Of a stretch of DNA of 64,000 nucleotides, positions 8,554-17,493 are shown in pieces (the stretch's first letter is position 1; each line of letters begins with the position of its first letter). The notes below the pieces were generated by a model. It did not search any database. It was not told the DNA's origin and saw only the letters and a list, made by a program, of their open reading frames with translations. The DNA is from Bosea vestrisii. GTDB lineage: Bacteria; Pseudomonadota; Alphaproteobacteria; Rhizobiales; Beijerinckiaceae. The DNA lies in assembly GCF_030144325.1 (NCBI RefSeq), contig NZ_CP126307.1, positions 3,331,001 to 3,395,000 of the forward strand. The letters run 5' to 3'. Position numbers and translations under genes: made by a program.

Positions 8554-9434
8554 AGCGCCTCTGCGGCGATCCGCATCCATCCTTCCAGCGTTTCTCCCGG
8601 CTGAAGCCGGGCGAGCGGCGAAGCTTCGCGCACGATCTTTTCGCTCGGCGCACCGGCGGCGTGGCTCTGCGGCTCGACGCAGAGGAAATCGACGCCGCCC
8701 GGCGCCCAGACCACTGGGCAGCGCAGGCTCTCGCTTGCGCTCACGGTGATGGCGAGTCCGCTGGACGGGGTCTCGATCCGGGCCGTGCCGTCCCAGCCCA
8801 AAAAGCTCCAGGCGCTCTCGGCGCCGGTGGCGAAGACCGGATTGCCGGCATAGGGGCCGCCATCGGTGAAGGCTTGCGTCCCCGTCGCGCGGAACAGGTC
8901 GCCGAAGATCAGCGCGCCGGTCGCAGTCATACCAAGGCGGGTATCGGCGGCGCAGGGAAACCAGGGATGCAGGCCCATGCCGAAGGGTAGGGCCTGGTCG
9001 GCCTCATTGGTCAGCGAGAGCACGACGGTCATACCGCTCTCGTCGAGCCGGATCTCCTGTTTCGCCAGGTAGCGATAGGGATCGGCGCCGGCACTGCGCC
9101 GGTGCACCAGCACGGTATGGCCGACGCCCTTCTGCTCGACCCGCCAGGCGGATTGCCAACCGAAGCCATGGATCGTGCCGGCAGGGTTGTTGGATGGCAC
9201 GTTGAAGCGGGTATGACCGTCGTCGACCAGGCTGTCGAAGGCGCGGTTGGCGAAGGGTAGCATCGCCCAGATACCGAACTTGTTGGGCGTTTCCGTCTGT
9301 GGCGCGAGGCCGGCCGGGGCATGCAAGAGCGCATGCGTCCGGCTATCCGGCCCCTGCCAGTCGAGCGAGGCGATCATGCCGCCGGCTTCCGGGGCGATGC
9401 GGGCGCAATAGCGTTCCGCTGAGAGAGTAAGCAT
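8550..9434 (-). CDS. aldose 1-epimerase-like (galactose mutarotase family) protein
   Basis: This protein belongs to the galactose-mutarotase-like superfamily, which interconverts anomers of aldoses. From the ATG at 9434 (294 aa, AAGGA eight bases upstream) the beta-sandwich family pattern is seen: an early NKFGIWAMLPFANR segment with the substrate-binding NR pair, IHGFGW with the conserved His, FGMGLHPWFP with the second His, and a late FLCVEPQSH with the catalytic-type Glu. It is divergent from dgoK, so the two may share a promoter region and a sugar substrate, but specificity cannot be read from sequence. Confidence 0.85.
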   Translation of the reverse strand: MLTLSAERYCARIAPEAGGMIASLDWQGPDSRTHALLHAPAGLAPQTETPNKFGIWAMLPFANRAFDSLVDDGHTRFNVPSNNPAGTIHGFGWQSAWRVEQKGVGHTVLVHRRSAGADPYRYLAKQEIRLDESGMTVVLSLTNEADQALPFGMGLHPWFPCAADTRLGMTATGALIFGDLFRATGTQAFTDGGPYAGNPVFATGAESAWSFLGWDGTARIETPSSGLAITVSASESLRCPVVWAPGGVDFLCVEPQSHAAGAPSEKIVREASPLARLQPGETLEGWMRIAAEAL

Positions 9435-9684
9435 CGCAGTGTCCTTTAAGGCGATCAGAGGCGTCGCAGCATCCACAAGCGCCATGTCTGCGCCGGAAGG
9501 TCGAGTTCGTTCGTCTTCGACTCGATTGCGCTCGCTGGCGACATCGTCAAGAGCCAGATTCGCCGCGAGGCGGATCAGCCGCCGCCGGACTTGACCGGGC
9601 CGCGTTGGCCGGAGAGATTCCCGGCCCTTTTGTTTCGCCTCGGCCGGGATACCGAACGAGGCACGCATCCTGCCGGAGCCTGCC

Positions 9685-10581
9685 ATGCCGAAACCCCTGA
9701 TCGCGCTCGACTGGGGCACGACGCGCGCTCGCGCCTTCCTGATCGGCGAGGATGGCACGGTGCTGGGCAAGCGCAGTGCCGATCGCGGCATCCAGTCGGT
9801 GCCGCCGGGTGGCTTTCCTGCGGCCTTCGCCGAGATCGCCGGCGAATTCCGCCAGGCGCGCTCGGATGCGACGGTGCTGCTCGCCGGCATGGTCGGCAGC
9901 CGCAATGGCTGGGTCGAGGCGCCTTATGTCGCCTGCCCTGCGAGCCCCGAAGAGATCGCGGCGGCGGGTCTTGCCGTCACGCTCGACGACGGCACGCAAG
10001 CGACCATCCTGCCCGGCCTGTCCTGTGACGAGGGTGCCTTCGACGTGATGCGTGGGGAGGAGACGCTGATCGTCGGCCTCGGCCTCAGCGACGGCATCGC
10101 TTGCCTGCCCGGCACCCATTCGAAATGGGCTGAGGTCAAGGGCGGGCGCATCACCCGCTTCGCCAGTTTCATGACCGGCGAGATCTACGGTCTGTTGCGC
10201 GAGCATTCGATCCTGGCGCGGCTGGCGAGCGAGCCGACGGGTGATGACGCGGCCGAAGGCGCACGGCGCGGCCTTGCCGCTGCGAAGCGGCCGGGCGGGC
10301 TGCTCAACGCCGCCTTCCATGCCCGCAGTGACGTCCTCGGTGGCCGCATGGCTGGCGGTGCGGTCGGCCCTTATCTCTCCGCTTTGCTGGTGGCGCAGGA
10401 GATCGAAGGCGCCCGCGCCTTGTTCGGCGGCCTCGCCAATCTCTATCTCGTCGCCGACGGCGTGCTGGCGCAGAGCTATGGCCGGGCGCTCGCCGCAACC
10501 GGGCTCGAGCACACTCTGACCACGCCCGAGGACGCCTTTGTCGCCGGCGTGACCCGGCTCGCCGCTGGGCTGCACGCATGA
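9685..10581 (+). CDS. dgoK: 2-dehydro-3-deoxygalactonokinase
   Basis: DgoK phosphorylates 2-keto-3-deoxygalactonate in the DeLey-Doudoroff branch of galactose/galactonate breakdown. The 298-residue protein begins with the actin-like ATPase phosphate loop LIALDWGTTRARAFL, contains the family stretch LLAGMVGSRNGWVEAPYV, and has LPGTHSKWAEV near the middle, all typical of DgoK. Its stop overlaps the ribokinase ATG (ATGA at 10578-10581), so the two are translationally coupled. No KDPGal aldolase is adjacent, which is unusual for a galactonate operon. Confidence 0.9.
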   Translation: MPKPLIALDWGTTRARAFLIGEDGTVLGKRSADRGIQSVPPGGFPAAFAEIAGEFRQARSDATVLLAGMVGSRNGWVEAPYVACPASPEEIAAAGLAVTLDDGTQATILPGLSCDEGAFDVMRGEETLIVGLGLSDGIACLPGTHSKWAEVKGGRITRFASFMTGEIYGLLREHSILARLASEPTGDDAAEGARRGLAAAKRPGGLLNAAFHARSDVLGGRMAGGAVGPYLSALLVAQEIEGARALFGGLANLYLVADGVLAQSYGRALAATGLEHTLTTPEDAFVAGVTRLAAGLHA

Positions 10582-11486
10582 TCATCGTTTTTGGCTCGCT
10601 CAATGTCGATCTGGTGACGCCGGTCGAGCGCTTGCCGGGTGCGGGTGAAACCGTGTTGGGACCCGGCTATGCCCTGCATCCCGGCGGCAAGGGTGCCAAC
10701 CAGGCGTTGGCGGCCCGCCGTGCCGGCGCCGAGGTGACGCTGGTCGGGGCGGTCGGCCGCGACGGCTTCGCCGAGATCGCACTCGGGCTCCTCGCCGAGG
10801 ACGGAGTCGACCTCTCCCATGTCGCGCGCGTCGAGGCGCCGACCGGCGCGGCCTTCATCGCCGTCGATGCCGCCGGCCACAACCAGATCGTTGTCGCGGC
10901 CGGCGCCAATGGGCTGGCGAAGGCCGATGCCGTCGAGGCGTTGAAACCGGGCGAGGGCGATCTGCTGCTGCTCCAGCGCGAGGTGCCGGAGAGCGAGTGC
11001 GTGCACGCCGCGCAGGCGGTGCGGGCCGGCGGCGGGCGGGTGATCCTCAATCTCGCCCCGGCCGGCGAGCCAGCGCCGGAGCTGTTGGCGCTCACCGACA
11101 TCCTGATCGTCAACGAGCATGAGGCGCTGATCCTGGCCGGCTCGCTCGGCTGGGCCGAGACGGAACCCGATGTGATCGCGCAGCGCATCGATAGCGAGCG
11201 TGATATCGCCTGCATCGTCACGCTCGGCGCGGCCGGTGCCGTCGGTTGGCATGGCGGCGTCCGGCGCAGGCTCGAGGCGCCCGCCGTCGAAGCGGTGGAC
11301 ACGGTCGCCGCCGGCGACAGTTTCGTCGGCGCCTTCGCCGCGGCGCTGCAGGCCGGCTTTGGCTTCTCCGGCGCGCTTCAGCGCGGGCTCGCCGCCGGCT
11401 CGCTCGCCTGCACGGTTGCAGGCGCTCAGCCGAGCGTGCCGCGCCGCGACGCAATAGAGACGCTGGTCGGCAAGAGCTTTCTGTAA
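10578..11486 (+). CDS. rbsK: ribokinase (PfkB family)
   Basis: Ribokinase phosphorylates D-ribose to ribose 5-phosphate with ATP. The 302-residue protein shows the PfkB N-terminal signature with substrate-binding glycines (GYALHPGGKGANQALAARRAGA), the NEHEA sequence of the ribokinase group, and the C-terminal PfkB signature with the catalytic base (DTVAAGDSFVGAFAA, Asp at about residue 250). It is coupled to dgoK. Ribose would fit the nucleoside salvage operon further along, but a related sugar linked to the dgoK pathway is also possible. Confidence 0.88.
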   Translation: MIIVFGSLNVDLVTPVERLPGAGETVLGPGYALHPGGKGANQALAARRAGAEVTLVGAVGRDGFAEIALGLLAEDGVDLSHVARVEAPTGAAFIAVDAAGHNQIVVAAGANGLAKADAVEALKPGEGDLLLLQREVPESECVHAAQAVRAGGGRVILNLAPAGEPAPELLALTDILIVNEHEALILAGSLGWAETEPDVIAQRIDSERDIACIVTLGAAGAVGWHGGVRRRLEAPAVEAVDTVAAGDSFVGAFAAALQAGFGFSGALQRGLAAGSLACTVAGAQPSVPRRDAIETLVGKSFL

Positions 11487-11659
11487 GCTGGCGTCCGACA
11501 GCGTCCGCCATTCCGCTTGAGCTGCGGATCGGCTATGCCGGCCTTGCGTCCTTGCCCCGTCATGCTCAGGCTGCATTCATGTAATCTGTGGCCTGTCCGT
11601 TCGGCAGCGCCTTGCTGCATGGTTTTCCGCGCAGGCCTCGCGGCCGGCGCTCCTCGAAA

Positions 11660-13172
11660 ATGGATGGCCCGATGTTTCCGAAGCCCCTGCCCGAGCTCTT
11701 CCCGAACACCTTCGACTACGAATCGCTGCCGATGGTGAAGCCAACCGGCTTCCGCGAATACGATGCGCGCTGGTTCTTCGGGAAAGAGCTCAACCTGATG
11801 GGCGTGCAGGCGGTCGGCATGGGCCTCGGCACGCTGATCAAGCGCATGGGCGTCAAGCCCGAGATCGTCACCGCCCATGATTTCCGCAGCTATTCCTCCT
11901 CGATCAAGATGGCGCTGGTCACAGGCCTGATGGCGGCCGGCTGCAAGGTCCACGATATCGGCCTTGCCATGTCGCCGATGGCCTATTTCGCCCAGTTCGA
12001 GCTCGACGTGCCTTGCGTCGCCATGGTCACGGCCTCGCACAACGACAATGGCTGGACCGGGATCAAGATGGGCGCGCAGCGCCCGGTCACCTTCGGCCCG
12101 GACGAGATGGGGCAGTTGCGCGATCTCGTGTTGGCTGGCGATTTCGACCTCTCCGGCGGGGGCTCCTACACCTTCGTGCCGGATTTCCCGGCGCGCTACA
12201 TCGCCGACCTGACCAACCGGCCGAAGATCAAGCGCAAGCTCAAGGTCATCGCCGCCTGCGGCAACGGCACGGCCGGCGCCTTCGCGCCGCAGATCCTGGA
12301 AGCGCTGGGCTGCGAGGTCATCCCGATGGATGCCGAGCTCGACCACACCTTCCCGCGCTATAACCCGAACCCTGAAGACATGAAGATGCTGCACGCCATG
12401 GCCGACGCCGTGAAGCAGCACGGCGCCGATGTCGCGCTCGGCTTTGACGGCGATGGCGATCGTTGCGGCGTGGTCGACAACCATGGCGAGGGAAATCTTC
12501 GCCGACAAGATCGGCGTGATGCTGGCCCGCGACCTCGGCAGGCTCAATCCGGGCGCGCAATTCGTCGTCGACGTCAAGTCGACCGGCCTGTTCTCGACCG
12601 ATCCCGAATTGCAGCGACTCGGCGTCAAGACCGACTACTGGAAGACTGGCCACTCCTACATCAAGCGCCGCGTGCGCGACCTGAACGCGCTCGCCGGTTT
12701 CGAGAAATCGGGCCACTTCTTCTTCAACGCGCCGGTCGGCCGCGGCTATGATGACGGCGTCGTCACCGCCATCGCCATCATCGACATGCTCGACCGCAAC
12801 CCCGGCAAGTCGATGGCCGAGCTCTACGCCGCCGTGCCCAAGACCTGGGGCACGCCGACTATGGCCGCCAAATGCGCCGACGAGATCAAGTATGGCGTCA
12901 GCGACAAGATCACCAAGCGCATCGAGGCGATGAAAGCGGCGGGCGAGAAGATCGCCGGCCAGGCGATCCGTGACGTCATCACCGTCAACGGCGTGCGCGT
13001 CGTCAACGAGGACGGCACCTGGGGCCTGATCCGCGCCTCCTCGAACAAGCCCGAGCTGGTCGTAGTCTGCGAGAGCCCGGTCTCGGAAGCGCGTATGCGC
13101 GAGATGTTCAAGGCGATCGACGGCGTTCTGCGCGAGAATCCCGAAGTCGGCGCCTACAACCAGACGATCTGA
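11660..13172 (+). pseudogene. phosphomannomutase/phosphoglucomutase, one-base frameshift
   Basis: This alpha-D-phosphohexomutase interconverts mannose/glucose 6- and 1-phosphates and supplies precursors for exopolysaccharide and LPS. The first part (11660 to about 12490) contains the phosphoserine loop TASHNDNGWTGIKMG and the metal-binding loop DGDGDRCG. The frame then breaks in GGG at 12490-12492 and resumes one base later with EIFADKIGVMLARD, running to the end with the sugar-binding EKSGHFFF and the phosphate-binding C-terminal domain (GTWGLIRASSNKPELVV). Removing one G gives a 503-residue enzyme of usual length. Both halves are fully conserved, which favours a sequencing error over decay. 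Confidence 0.88.
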
Positions 13173-13205
13173 TCAGGCTTTCGATGCCGGGCGCGGGGGA
13201 GGAGC

Positions 13206-13757
13206 TTACTTCTTCTCTGCGCCTGTCGCAGCCGCGTTGCGTGCACCACTTTGACCACTTGTGCTATCGAAGAAGTTCTTGGAATCGCCGAGCTGTGCGC
13301 TCGGCTGGCAGGCCGGCGTGCAAGAATAGCTCTCGCGCTCGAGGCCGCGCTGCACGGTCAGGATGGAATCTCTCGCGGCACCGACACGCAAGGTGGATTC
13401 CGCCAGCAGTGCGCCGGTCGCATCGAGCGCGATCAGGTTGGTGACGCCGTAGCTCTTGCCGGTGACGACCATGACGCCGTTGCGCTGGACCGTGACATCC
13501 GCGATCGCCGGATTGCCGACGATCACCGTCTGGGCCCTCTCCGGTAGCCGCAGCACCTTGGCGTGGTCGACCGTCACCGTGACAGCGTCGATTCTCGCGT
13601 CGTCGCCACGGATTTCCGGAGCCGGAGCGGTAACAAGCCTGGCTTGTGCGCGTGCGAGGTCGGGTGAGAGGCTCAACCAACCGGCCAACGCGAGCCCGGC
13701 GCAGAGGAGCACCGGTAAGCTTTTGCTGAGCCGCGATCCCGGCATCGCAATGGACAT
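13206..13757 (-). CDS. secreted pilus-assembly protein with CpaC-type N-terminal (N0-like) domain
   Basis: From the ATG at 13757 this is a 183-residue protein with a signal peptide (SLPVLLCAGLALAGWLSLSPDLARA). It then has one domain like the N-terminal part of CpaC secretins: VTVDHAKVLRLPERAQTVIVGNPAIADVTVQRNG followed by VVTGKSYGVTNLIALDATG. It has no secretin channel domain. The C-terminal 50 residues contain a Cys pair (YSCTPACQ) and a low-complexity tail. It is divergent from flp at the edge of the Tad locus, so a periplasmic role in pilus secretin assembly is likely but inferred. Confidence 0.75.
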   Translation of the reverse strand: MSIAMPGSRLSKSLPVLLCAGLALAGWLSLSPDLARAQARLVTAPAPEIRGDDARIDAVTVTVDHAKVLRLPERAQTVIVGNPAIADVTVQRNGVMVVTGKSYGVTNLIALDATGALLAESTLRVGAARDSILTVQRGLERESYSCTPACQPSAQLGDSKNFFDSTSGQSGARNAAATGAEKK

Positions 13758-14170
13758 GGTCCGCGCCCCAAAGTTTCGAACAGCCCGAGCAAAGCGGAAA
13801 ATGATGAATGGTTCGCTAAGACGGCGATCTGCGCGAGGAGCGAGCCGGCACGGCAGCCATCGAAGCTCGGTCGGGTGTAGTGAAAAACGCAAGCGTATGA
13901 CGAAGTCGTTTCAATTGACGCAGCGTAATATTTTGCAATTATCCGAGGTTGCTCAGATAAACTGGCTCTCAGGAAAATTTTATACCAACAGTTAACTACG
14001 ATTTTGTGCTAAAGCCCTATTAACCATCGAGTGAAGACCTGTAAAATTCGGGGAATTAGTCGGTCGCTTTAACAGATCGGCAAGGCGGGACCCGTAACGT
14101 CACTCCTGTCGCTGACCGAAGCCACTTAGAGCGAAGGCAGCAGTCAAACGTGGTGCAAAGGAGACTACCC
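13758..14170. promoter_or_regulatory. AT-rich divergent intergenic region upstream of flp
   Basis: This 413-bp stretch separates the N0-domain gene (minus) from flp (plus) and is markedly more AT-rich than its surroundings between about 13900 and 14060. A weak plus-strand promoter-like pair, TTGACG (13915-13920) and ATTATC (13938-13943) with 17-bp spacing, is visible. No further gene is seen. Confidence 0.4.
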
Positions 14171-14341
14171 ATGAAGAACCTGTTTGCTCGCTTCGCCAAG
14201 GACGAGTCCGGCGCGACCGCCATCGAGTACGGCCTGATTGCCGCTCTCATCGCCGTCGTCTGCATCGCCGGCTTCCGCACGGTCGGCACAGACCTGCTGG
14301 CCTTGCTCAACCGAATCGCAGCGCAGCTCACGGCCGTCTGA
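14171..14341 (+). CDS. flp: Flp/Fap family type IVb pilin
   Basis: This is the major subunit of the Flp (Tad) pilus used for surface attachment and biofilm formation. The 56-residue prepilin has a short basic leader (MKNLFARFAKDESG), a predicted prepilin-peptidase cleavage site after that Gly, and then the class-defining hydrophobic stretch ATAIEYGLIAALIAVVCIAG with the conserved Glu-Tyr at positions +4/+5. AAGGAG lies seven bases before the ATG. A strong intrinsic terminator follows about 115 bp downstream, so flp can be expressed at a higher level than the assembly genes behind it. Confidence 0.95.
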   Translation: MKNLFARFAKDESGATAIEYGLIAALIAVVCIAGFRTVGTDLLALLNRIAAQLTAV

Positions 14342-14454
14342 GACCGCAGGTTGGATCCCGTCGCATTCGGGGGAATCATCCGAATGCGAGAAACGTGATC
14401 GATTCTATGAGTTTCACGCAAGGCTCTAGGCGAGCCGCGCCCAAGGAATATTTC

Positions 14455-14484
14455 AACGCCCCGGACAAGTCCGGGGCGTTTCTT
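14455..14484 (+). terminator. intrinsic terminator after flp
   Basis: A perfect 12-bp stem (14455-14466 with 14469-14480) around a 2-nt centre is followed by tttctt. It separates the pilin transcript from cpaA and would let flp accumulate independently of the assembly genes. Confidence 0.85.
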
Positions 14485-14567
14485 ATTCCGCTCCTGCATA
14501 AGGCCCGCGTCGGTAAAGCTTTGGTCAGGACGTTGCCGCAACATATCGGCAGTTCGCACGTATCCGG

Positions 14568-15089
14568 ATGGACGCTATGTCGCTTTCACTGATTGCTCTT
14601 TTCGTCGTCTTCCCTGCGGCCATGGCCTATGCGGCGGCCAGCGACCTCGTCTCGATGACGATCCCGAACTGGCTTTGCCTGCTTCTGGTTGCTGGGTTCG
14701 CGGTCTGCGCCGCTTCGCTCGGCCTGAGCTGGAGCGCGATCGGCTGGCATGTCGCTGCGGGCCTCGCCATGCTGGCAGTCTGCTTCGGCCTGTTCGCGGC
14801 CGGCTGGATTGGCGGCGGCGACGCCAAGCTCGCGGCGGCGACTACGCTCTGGTTCGGCTTCGAGCAATTACTGCCCTATCTGCTATTCGCCTCGCTGGCG
14901 GGCGGCGTGCTGACCGTCGTGCTGGTCAAGCTGCGCTCGCTCCCGCTACCCGGGCCGGCCAGGGTGTGGAACTGGGCGCAAAGGCTGCACGGCGTCGAGA
15001 AGGGAATTCCCTACGGTATCGCGCTCGCCATCGCCGGCCTGATCGTGCTGCCCGACACGGCGCTCTGGCGCGCGGCGATCGGCGTTTGA
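14568..15089 (+). CDS. cpaA: prepilin peptidase (A24 family)
   Basis: CpaA/TadV removes the leader of Flp prepilin. The 173-residue protein is an integral membrane aspartyl protease with about five or six hydrophobic segments. The first catalytic Asp lies in AASDLVSMTIPN and the second in the GGGDAK motif (FAAGWIGGGDAKLAAA), which defines the A24 family. It lacks the N-terminal methylase domain of PilD, as usual for Tad loci. An in-frame ATG at 14577 is an alternative start. It heads the cpaA-tadC gene series. Confidence 0.92.
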   Translation: MDAMSLSLIALFVVFPAAMAYAAASDLVSMTIPNWLCLLLVAGFAVCAASLGLSWSAIGWHVAAGLAMLAVCFGLFAAGWIGGGDAKLAAATTLWFGFEQLLPYLLFASLAGGVLTVVLVKLRSLPLPGPARVWNWAQRLHGVEKGIPYGIALAIAGLIVLPDTALWRAAIGV

Positions 15090-15215
15090 GCGGCTCGTTC
15101 TTATTCCTGAATGGCCGATCCGCGCAAAAAGATACCTCCGGTTAACCATAAGTTGACGATTCCCGGGCCACGATCCCGCTGAGGGTCGGCGCATGCCGGC
15201 CAAGGATCGTGTGCC

Positions 15216-15990
15216 ATGAGTCCCGCTCGTATCATCATTCTCGCCGTAGCGGTGGTCGCCGGGCTCGGAGCCGCCCTGTTGATCGGCCGCCCGCCGAAGG
15301 TCACGACTCCGTCGGAGACCAGATATGAGCCGGCTCCCACAGTCGAGGTGCTGGTGGCGGCCGTCGATGTGCCGCTTGGCAACAAGCTGGCTGCGAGCGA
15401 TCTGAAATGGTTGGCCTGGCCGCTGGCAAGCCTGCCTCCTGCGGTGATCCGTCGCCAGGATCTTCCCGGGGGCGAGCGAGTTCGTCGGCCAGATCGCCCG
15501 CGCGCCGCTTTACAGCTCGGAGCCGGTCCGTCGCGAGAAGCTGCTTAAGGCCGACTCCGGCTTCCTCTCGGCGATTCTGCCGCCGGGCAAGCGGGCGGTC
15601 GCCATCACCACCGACAATCGCGGCGCCAACACCGCTGGCGGCTTCATCCTGCCCAATGACCGCGTCGACGTGGTCCGTACGAGCCGCGACGACAGCAACT
15701 CCAAGGATGGCTCGCCGCCAGTAAGCGAGATCCTGGTCGCAAACGTCCGCGTGCTGGCGATCGGCCAGAGCATCCAGGAGAAAAACGGCGAGAAGGTCGT
15801 CATCGGCGAGACCGCGACACTCGAGCTCGATCCGAAGCATGTCGAGGCCGTGACGCTGGCGCAGAAGACCAGCACCCTCTCACTGGCGCTGCGAAGCCTG
15901 CAGGATGCCGGCGAGAAGAGCCCACCAAGCGATGAGGGCGGGCTCACGCTCGTGCGCTTCGGTGTCGTCACCAAGGCGGTGAAGCCATGA
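15216..15990 (+). pseudogene. cpaB: Flp pilus assembly protein CpaB, one-base frameshift
   Basis: CpaB/RcpC is a periplasmic, inner-membrane-anchored protein with SAF and RcpC domains needed for pilus assembly with the secretin. The N-terminal part has one membrane anchor (ARIIILAVAVVAGLGAALLIG) and the SAF-like segment VEVLVAAVDVPLGNKLAASDLKW. The frame breaks in a five-G run at 15468-15472 and resumes as ASEFVGQIARAPLYSSEPVRREKL and ILPPGKRAVAI, the RcpC domain, ending by overlap (ATGA) with cpaC. Removing one G yields 257 residues, the normal length. Downstream conservation suggests a sequencing error. Confidence 0.88.
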
Positions 15991-17474
15991 TCCCAATGCC
16001 GAAGCCCGCTCCGTCGCTGCGCCGTCGCCAGCGGCATATCCTCGTCATGCCGCTGGCGGTCCTGCCTCTGGTGCTGCCGCTCTCCACCGGGCCGGCTCTG
16101 GCGCAGAGCAAGGGCGCCGCCCCGGTCCTGAATGTGGGGGCCAGCGAACACGCGATTTCGCGCCGGCTTGATCTCTCGATCGGCCGCTCGCTGATCGTCG
16201 AATTGCCGCGCGACGCCAAGGAAGTCTTCGTCGCCAATCCCAAGGTGGCAAACGCGGTGGTGCGCTCCGCCCGCAAGCTTTTCGTCATCGGCATGGCCGA
16301 CGGCTCGACCTCGATGTTCGTGATGGACGCCGAAGGCCGCCAGATCACGGCGCTCGAGATCGAGGTCGGCCGCGACCTCAACGTGCTCCGTCAGACGTTG
16401 CGGACCGCGATGCCGGGCGCCGACATCCAGGTCAAGCCTGCAGGGAACTCGATCCTGCTGGTCGGCAATGTCGCGAGCGCTTCTGAGGCGACGCAGGCGA
16501 TGGACATCGCCAATGCCTTCGTCGGTGTCTCCGGCGAGGGCGCGAATGCCACCAAAGGCGCGGTGATCAACTCGCTGACGATCCGCGGGCGCGATCAGGT
16601 CATGGTCAAGGTCACCGTCTCGGAGGTCTCCCGCAAGGCGATCAAGCAGCTTGGCGTCAACTCGACGGGCGAATGGAAGCTCGGCAAATTCAGCCTCTCC
16701 CCGACGATCGAGACGCCGTTCTCGCTGCAGCCGCAGCAGCTGGCCGCCACGGCGATCGGTGCGGGCATCGGCAATTCCACGAACATTACGCTACGCGCGC
16801 TTGAGCGCGCAGGCCTGTCGCGAGTGCTGGCTGAGCCGACCGTCACCGCGATCTCCGGCGAAAGCGCCAAGTTCACAGCCGGCGGCGAGATTCCGATCCC
16901 GAACGGTTATTCCTGCGACCTCTCGAATCGATGCGTTCTCAACATCGCCTACAAACCCGTTGGCGTCTCCCTGAACTTCACGCCGATCGTGATGTCAGAG
17001 GGCAAGATCTCGATGCGCATCGCCACCGAGGTCACGGAACTCGACTTCGAGAACCAGCTCCGTCTGAACCCCACCGAGAGCACTGCAGTGAACGCGCCCG
17101 GCTTCCGCGTCCGCAAGTCCGACACCACCGTCGAGCTGCCCTCCGGCGGCACGCTCGCGACGGCCGGACTGATCCAGCGTGTCTCGCGCCAGGCGATCAA
17201 TGGTTTGCCCGCACTGATGAACATCCCGATCATCGGTGCGATGTTCCGCTCGCGCGACTATCAGCGCGAGGAAACCGAACTGATGATTTCGGTGACCCCA
17301 TACATCGTGAAGCCGGTCGGGCCCAACGCGCTGCAGCGCCCAGATGACGGCTTCGTCGAGGCGCACGATGCCCAGACCATCCTGATGGGGCGGTTGAACA
17401 AGATCTACGGGTCGACGAGCGGCGGGCCGATCCCGCAGGCCTACAAGGGCCGTGTCGGCTTCATCGCCGACTGA
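15987..17474 (+). CDS. cpaC: Flp pilus outer-membrane secretin
   Basis: CpaC/RcpA forms the outer-membrane channel for the Flp pilus. The 495-residue protein has a signal peptide (MPLAVLPLVLPLSTGPALA), an N-terminal N0-like domain (SIGRSLIVELPRDAKEVFVANPKVANAVV), and a BON-like region (LNVLRQTLRTAMPGADIQVKPAGNSILLVGNV). The C-terminal secretin domain includes EPTVTAISGESAKFTAGGEIPIP and the end signature LPALMNIPIIGAMFRSRDYQREETELMISVTP. The ATG overlaps the cpaB stop. Its N0-like domain resembles that of the small secreted protein at 13206-13757. Confidence 0.95.
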   Translation: MIPMPKPAPSLRRRQRHILVMPLAVLPLVLPLSTGPALAQSKGAAPVLNVGASEHAISRRLDLSIGRSLIVELPRDAKEVFVANPKVANAVVRSARKLFVIGMADGSTSMFVMDAEGRQITALEIEVGRDLNVLRQTLRTAMPGADIQVKPAGNSILLVGNVASASEATQAMDIANAFVGVSGEGANATKGAVINSLTIRGRDQVMVKVTVSEVSRKAIKQLGVNSTGEWKLGKFSLSPTIETPFSLQPQQLAATAIGAGIGNSTNITLRALERAGLSRVLAEPTVTAISGESAKFTAGGEIPIPNGYSCDLSNRCVLNIAYKPVGVSLNFTPIVMSEGKISMRIATEVTELDFENQLRLNPTESTAVNAPGFRVRKSDTTVELPSGGTLATAGLIQRVSRQAINGLPALMNIPIIGAMFRSRDYQREETELMISVTPYIVKPVGPNALQRPDDGFVEAHDAQTILMGRLNKIYGSTSGGPIPQAYKGRVGFIAD

Positions 17475-17493
17475 GGATGAGGCTGCGAAAAAG

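Noticed and set aside
9590..9645. Hairpin-like GGGCCG...CGGCCC followed by tttt before dgoK as a terminator
   Set aside because: The loop is long, the stem only six pairs, and no plus-strand gene ends nearby; chance pairing in GC-rich DNA is likely.
15468..15472. Programmed ribosomal frameshift in cpaB (and similarly cpaE, ridA, phosphomannomutase)
   Set aside because: The sites are simple G/C runs without an A/T-rich slippery heptamer, the direction of shift differs between genes, and these families do not use recoding elsewhere.
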